Source: an uncultured Verrucomicrobia subdivision 3 bacterium (lineage in GTDB: Bacteria > Verrucomicrobiota > Verrucomicrobiia > Limisphaerales > UBA11358). From it: a DNA stretch of 64,000 bases. The notes beneath the pieces were generated by a model. It made no database searches. It was given only the letters and a program-made list of their open reading frames with translations, and was not told where the DNA came from. Below, piece after piece: positions 60,633-64,000 of this stretch (position 1 is its first letter; each line of letters begins with the position of its first letter). A program made the translations under genes and the position numbers. The stretch covers positions 24,916 to 88,915 of the forward strand of contig CAISEZ010000045.1 in the NCBI GenBank assembly GCA_903884535.1. Reading direction: 5' to 3'.

Positions 60633-60742
60633 GCGGTCTTAGGCGCGTTGACCCCTGACAAAGCCACGGAATAATTCGCGGCGGATGTGGTTTTCTGTTC
60701 CGTTCCAACGGCTTTGCACAATAAACCCGATTTCAACCTGAC

Positions 60743-60773
60743 TTTTTGTGCAGACTCGGTTTCTGCACAAAAA
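60743..60773. repeat. perfect 12-bp inverted repeat TTTTTGTGCAGA-CTCGGTT-TCTGCACAAAAA
   Basis: Read directly; terminator-like on either strand. Confidence 0.8.
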
Positions 60774-60962
60774 CTACGTTCTTAACATTGGTGCGTGCGC
60801 TAGGCTGTCCCAGTTTTACGTAATTAAGTCACTAGCGGATTGGGCATTAGTTTTGAGGCCAAGCTCAAGCCGTTGCAACCAATGTTATGAAAAAACGGCG
60901 CTGTCGAGCACGCACCTTTCTAGCTTTAGCGGAGTTATGGTTGCGTGTAAACGATGAACAGC

Positions 60963-61262
60963 CTAAGAACCGCCGGGCTTTGCTGTCCATTTTATCACGC
61001 GGTCAAGTTCGGTCTGGATGGTGGATAACTCTTCTAAAAACATGCTCAACTTGGGGTGCTGTTCTTGCCGTATTCTAATTTCAGTCTGCCGGTGAACTTT
61101 AGCTGTTTCAGCGTCCGTTAGCCTTGAGATCAGCCCTTTTGCTTCCGCTTCAACATCCATGTCTAATAAGGGCGTCGGGTTGGTCTGCACGATCAACGTA
61201 TTGAGCATAAGCTGAATGTCTCTCAGCCTGCGCAAAACTACTTTAGCGTCGTCGTCTGACAT
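60963..61262 (-). CDS. hypothetical protein
   Basis: 99-aa ORF overlapping stop of the preceding small ORF. Confidence 0.5.
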   Translation of the reverse strand: MSDDDAKVVLRRLRDIQLMLNTLIVQTNPTPLLDMDVEAEAKGLISRLTDAETAKVHRQTEIRIRQEQHPKLSMFLEELSTIQTELDRVIKWTAKPGGS

Positions 61263-61401
61263 AGTTGTTGATTGATTTTTTAAGGGTAGAGTAACCAGCG
61301 TCCCGGCCTGTTTGATACTCGTTTACATCGCCATTCTCAAAAGGCACATCTTTAGCGAATTCTAATAAAACGAGCGCCACCTGACGCTGCGATAAGGTCA
61401 T
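61243..61401 (-). CDS. small hypothetical protein
   Basis: MTLSQRQVALVLLEFAKDVPFENGDVNEYQTG; overlaps neighbours; weak. Confidence 0.3.
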   Translation of the reverse strand: MTLSQRQVALVLLEFAKDVPFENGDVNEYQTGRDAGYSTLKKSINNYVRRRR

Positions 61402-61711
61402 TACCCTCTTGCTTGAACAGCAGCCGACTGTTTCCGTCCAGTATCGATACAACATTGCCGTCTTCAACCATCCATGTTCCATGTTGTGCTTGGGTGTCTA
61501 CGGCGATGAAACCTTGTCCTTCAGATCGCGTATTTGGCGTATACACACACGTGCCGTCAGATCGGAAATCAAATGTTTTGGTATTTTCGCCTTGATTTCC
61601 CTGCCACTTGATTTGATACACGCCGACGACAGGTTTTCCGCACCCTGCGCATACCACGATTAGCAGCAGGGCCAAAGCCCGCTTGAAATCTCCAATGTGA
61701 ATTTTTAGCAT
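61352..61711 (-). CDS. putative lipoprotein
   Basis: ALALLLIVVCAGCGKPVVG lipobox-like N-terminus. Confidence 0.55.
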   Translation of the reverse strand: MLKIHIGDFKRALALLLIVVCAGCGKPVVGVYQIKWQGNQGENTKTFDFRSDGTCVYTPNTRSEGQGFIAVDTQAQHGTWMVEDGNVVSILDGNSRLLFKQEGNDLIAASGGARFIRIR

Positions 61712-61748
61712 AACAATCAGTCTTTATTGGTTATCCGTGGGTTAGAGA

Positions 61749-62045
61749 TTACGACAACTCTGCTCCGCAAAACCGGCACTTCTTGGCTTCGGATCGAATT
61801 AGTTCAGCACACTGAGGGCACTTTTTAGATTGGCCGTCTGCAAGTTCCCGTTCCTCGATAGTCTTCTTAATCGGCGGGCGCACAGCGACGATCAGCGCTG
61901 CAATTAAAGGACTAAGGAGCAGTGAGAAGAAAAACCCAGCGATAAAATTGCCGCCTTTTCTTACCGACCATATCCCGATGATAAAGGAAAACATTAGCCA
62001 AAAGAAACCGGCGCAAAGGATGAAAATTCCATTATCGTTGTTCAT
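61749..62045 (-). CDS. small membrane protein with C-terminal zinc ribbon
   Basis: Two hydrophobic helices; CPQCAELIRSEAKKCRFCGAELS. Confidence 0.7.
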   Translation of the reverse strand: MNNDNGIFILCAGFFWLMFSFIIGIWSVRKGGNFIAGFFFSLLLSPLIAALIVAVRPPIKKTIEERELADGQSKKCPQCAELIRSEAKKCRFCGAELS

Positions 62046-62260
62046 ATTAGTTTTACTGGGTTATTAGCGGAGTGAAGATTGCGGCGAGAAAAAGGCGCGA
62101 ACCTGACGCACCTGAATCGAGGCACCGCGAAGCGCCTTATACAGAGATACGCCAAGCCGCGCCCATTGGGGCGCAGCCTGACTTCGGCTCTGTATTGAAA
62201 ATTCGCGGTTTTCGATTCGCCGAAACCAGCCTGTCGCTAGATTCTTATGTCGTTGATGAT

Positions 62261-63553
62261 TTAACGCCCACCCGTGGGCTTTGTAAACATTAAATTGTAA
62301 TCTGACAACCGGTTGGCAGGCTGCTCCGTGCCAAGTCCCGAAAACGCGGGCGTGATCCCAAGTTCGTAAATCGCGCTGATAAGGCAGCAAATGTTGTGGC
62401 ACAGAACTTTGCAGAGCACTTCGTTTTTCATGGCAACATCGGTTTTGCTGCGAACATGATCCCGAAATTTGGCCTTGATCATGTTGATCGTGGACTCGAT
62501 GTTTGACCGCTTGTGGTAATGGGCCATGAATTCGGAACGGCTGAACTGAAACAGATGATACATCTTTTTCCACAAGCCGCCGCCAGCGCCAGTGTGGATG
62601 CTTTTGAAGGCGATATACGGAGTGGCACCGTGGCTGGCAATGACATTCGTGTTGTTGATGCCAGAATAGCCCTTGTCAGCGGATACTTCTGAAAGATCGA
62701 AATTCTTGGCCGTAGTGTCCACCAGCGACGGCAGAATTTTGGTGTCACTGGCATCGCGTTCGTGAATTTCAACCGCCGTCACGATATTGGTTTTTACGCC
62801 GCACATCAAGTGGCACTTAATCCAGTCATGCTCCTGACGCACCACACCGTATTTGTGGTCGAACCAGCGCACAAAGCGGGATGTGGTGAAGCCGGTTGAA
62901 TCCACGGCAAAATCAACTTCGACTGCTTTTAGAGGCAGGCTGCTTTGAACAATCAGATCAGTCAGAATCGGTGTGAGTGCTGGATTTTCAAGATAGTTGA
63001 AGATGCTGTTGAAATGCGGCACTTTCGAGACGTAGCCCTTGGTTTGCGCATCCGTCAGATCAGAAATGAACCGGCGACCTGAAAATGTTGAGTAAATCTT
63101 GAAAGTCACGGCAAAGACGGCGTCAGAAAGCGCCAGCGTCGGCCTTCCTTTGCCGGGAGACGGGTTCTTAATGTTCTGGCAAAGATCATGCAGCAGGATT
63201 TGAAACTGGCTCTTTTCGTTCGTTTGCGCGGCATTGTATGCGGGCCAGTTCTGTGGGTAGGTGGTGCGCTTTGTCACCGTCACTTTTTCGGTTACGGTGG
63301 TGCTGCCATCCGCGTTTTGCTTGCGCATGAGGGCGAATTCAACGGCGAAAATATGCTTGCACTTGCAAGCATTGGTTTCGTAGTCCGGGCAGGTGCAGCG
63401 GGTGTATGAATCGTCAAGGTGGACGGTGTATTTGCCTTTGCCGGATTGGGACGGGACAATCCAATCGCCGTCTTTCTTCGTGATTTTGGCCACTGCTGCG
63501 ATCATCAGACCGCGCTGGTTGCGGGGTTCCATTGTCGTTTCAATTTGTTTCAT
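62261..63553 (-). CDS. transposase with N-terminal SWIM-type zinc finger
   Basis: CTCPDYETNACKCKHIFAVEF (CxC..CxH) followed by DDE-like VDFAVDSTGFTTSRF, VSADKGYSG, KRSNIESTINMIKAKF. Confidence 0.85.
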   Translation of the reverse strand: MKQIETTMEPRNQRGLMIAAVAKITKKDGDWIVPSQSGKGKYTVHLDDSYTRCTCPDYETNACKCKHIFAVEFALMRKQNADGSTTVTEKVTVTKRTTYPQNWPAYNAAQTNEKSQFQILLHDLCQNIKNPSPGKGRPTLALSDAVFAVTFKIYSTFSGRRFISDLTDAQTKGYVSKVPHFNSIFNYLENPALTPILTDLIVQSSLPLKAVEVDFAVDSTGFTTSRFVRWFDHKYGVVRQEHDWIKCHLMCGVKTNIVTAVEIHERDASDTKILPSLVDTTAKNFDLSEVSADKGYSGINNTNVIASHGATPYIAFKSIHTGAGGGLWKKMYHLFQFSRSEFMAHYHKRSNIESTINMIKAKFRDHVRSKTDVAMKNEVLCKVLCHNICCLISAIYELGITPAFSGLGTEQPANRLSDYNLMFTKPTGGR

Positions 63554-63658
63554 ATATTCTTAAAAGGAATATGCCATAAGGAATATACTAAGTCAAATAA
63601 AAACTTACTTTGTAAGAATACCGTTGACAGAACACCATTCTGAGAATACCGTGGTGGC

Positions 63659-64000
63659 ATGTCAAAAATTCAGATTTGGGGATTCCACTGTGACCGGTGT
63701 GGGCACGCATGGACTCCTCGTGAAGCGGGACAGCCGCCGACGACCTGTCCAAAGTGTAAATCACCTTACTGGGATCGTCCCCGCAGAGGAGAAATACCTG
63801 CTGATGAGCGGATCAAGCCGAAGGCTTTACTGGCGCATGAGCTTAATGGAAAGACTGTTGAGTTTGACTTAAAACGAGGAAGTCAGCGCTTTGCGGGTAG
63901 CGGTGAATTCGCAGCTACAGAGGGCGTAGGCGGTTTTATGAAAGTTTCGATTTGGGCAGCGGTCAACGCTAGCAGCCGTTTTGAGATCAAACTTTCCCAA
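63659..64000 (+). CDS. zinc-ribbon protein, truncated by window end
   Basis: Open frame not in the ORF track: MSKIQIWGFHCDRCGHAWTPREAGQPPTTCPKCKSPYWDRPRRGEIPADERIK... continues to 64000. Confidence 0.7.
   Translation, partial: MSKIQIWGFHCDRCGHAWTPREAGQPPTTCPKCKSPYWDRPRRGEIPADERIKPKALLAHELNGKTVEFDLKRGSQRFAGSGEFAATEGVGGFMKVSIWAAVNASSRFEIKLSQ

Noticed and set aside
1-64000. CRISPR array, tRNA or rRNA genes
   Set aside because: No regularly spaced direct repeats and no convincing cloverleaf or rRNA segments seen by eye

Overview
The window reads as GC-moderate bacterial chromosome, most likely Verrucomicrobiota (Pedosphaera/Limisphaera-like). This is inferred from many Ig-like/'STNL..W..FYR' secreted proteins, a stand-alone prepilin-type protein, and gene content. 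About 1-22 kb is an extracellular polysaccharide-degradation region: agarase-like GH, parallel beta-helix protein, DNRLRE/CBM-like proteins, esterase-Ig fusion, propeller histidine kinase + NarL-type regulator, and a pseudopilin. About 22-60 kb is mostly housekeeping: rarA, fatty acid desaturase, multi-PAS hybrid kinase, alaS, truncated globin, FHA-cyclase, PLD, PL4-like lyase, lutABC, msrA, yacG, ctp protease, FKBP, Deg protease, dnaJ-like, dcyD-like, and the recR-ybaB-dnaX-SRP RNA cluster, then a GH28 gene. About 60.7-64 kb is accessory: small ORFs, a SWIM-transposase, and a zinc-ribbon gene cut by the window edge. Main observations: (i) a repeated near-palindrome AGAACA-TT-TGTTCT upstream of four transcription units in the polysaccharide region, including the two-component operon; (ii) an IS precisely inserted at CTAG in a large Ig-protein gene, where removing it restores a 999-aa ORF and where the transposase stop codon lies in the target duplication; (iii) an in-frame TAG exactly at the signal-peptide boundary of a 1.6k-residue esterase; (iv) a structured intergenic RNA candidate next to rarA; (v) a probable +1 frameshift in an NHL/Ig protein; (vi) an AT-rich in-frame insertion in alaS; (vii) dispersed palindromic repeats, one of which supplies the lutC start. 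No searches were run; all family names are from reading the translated sequences.
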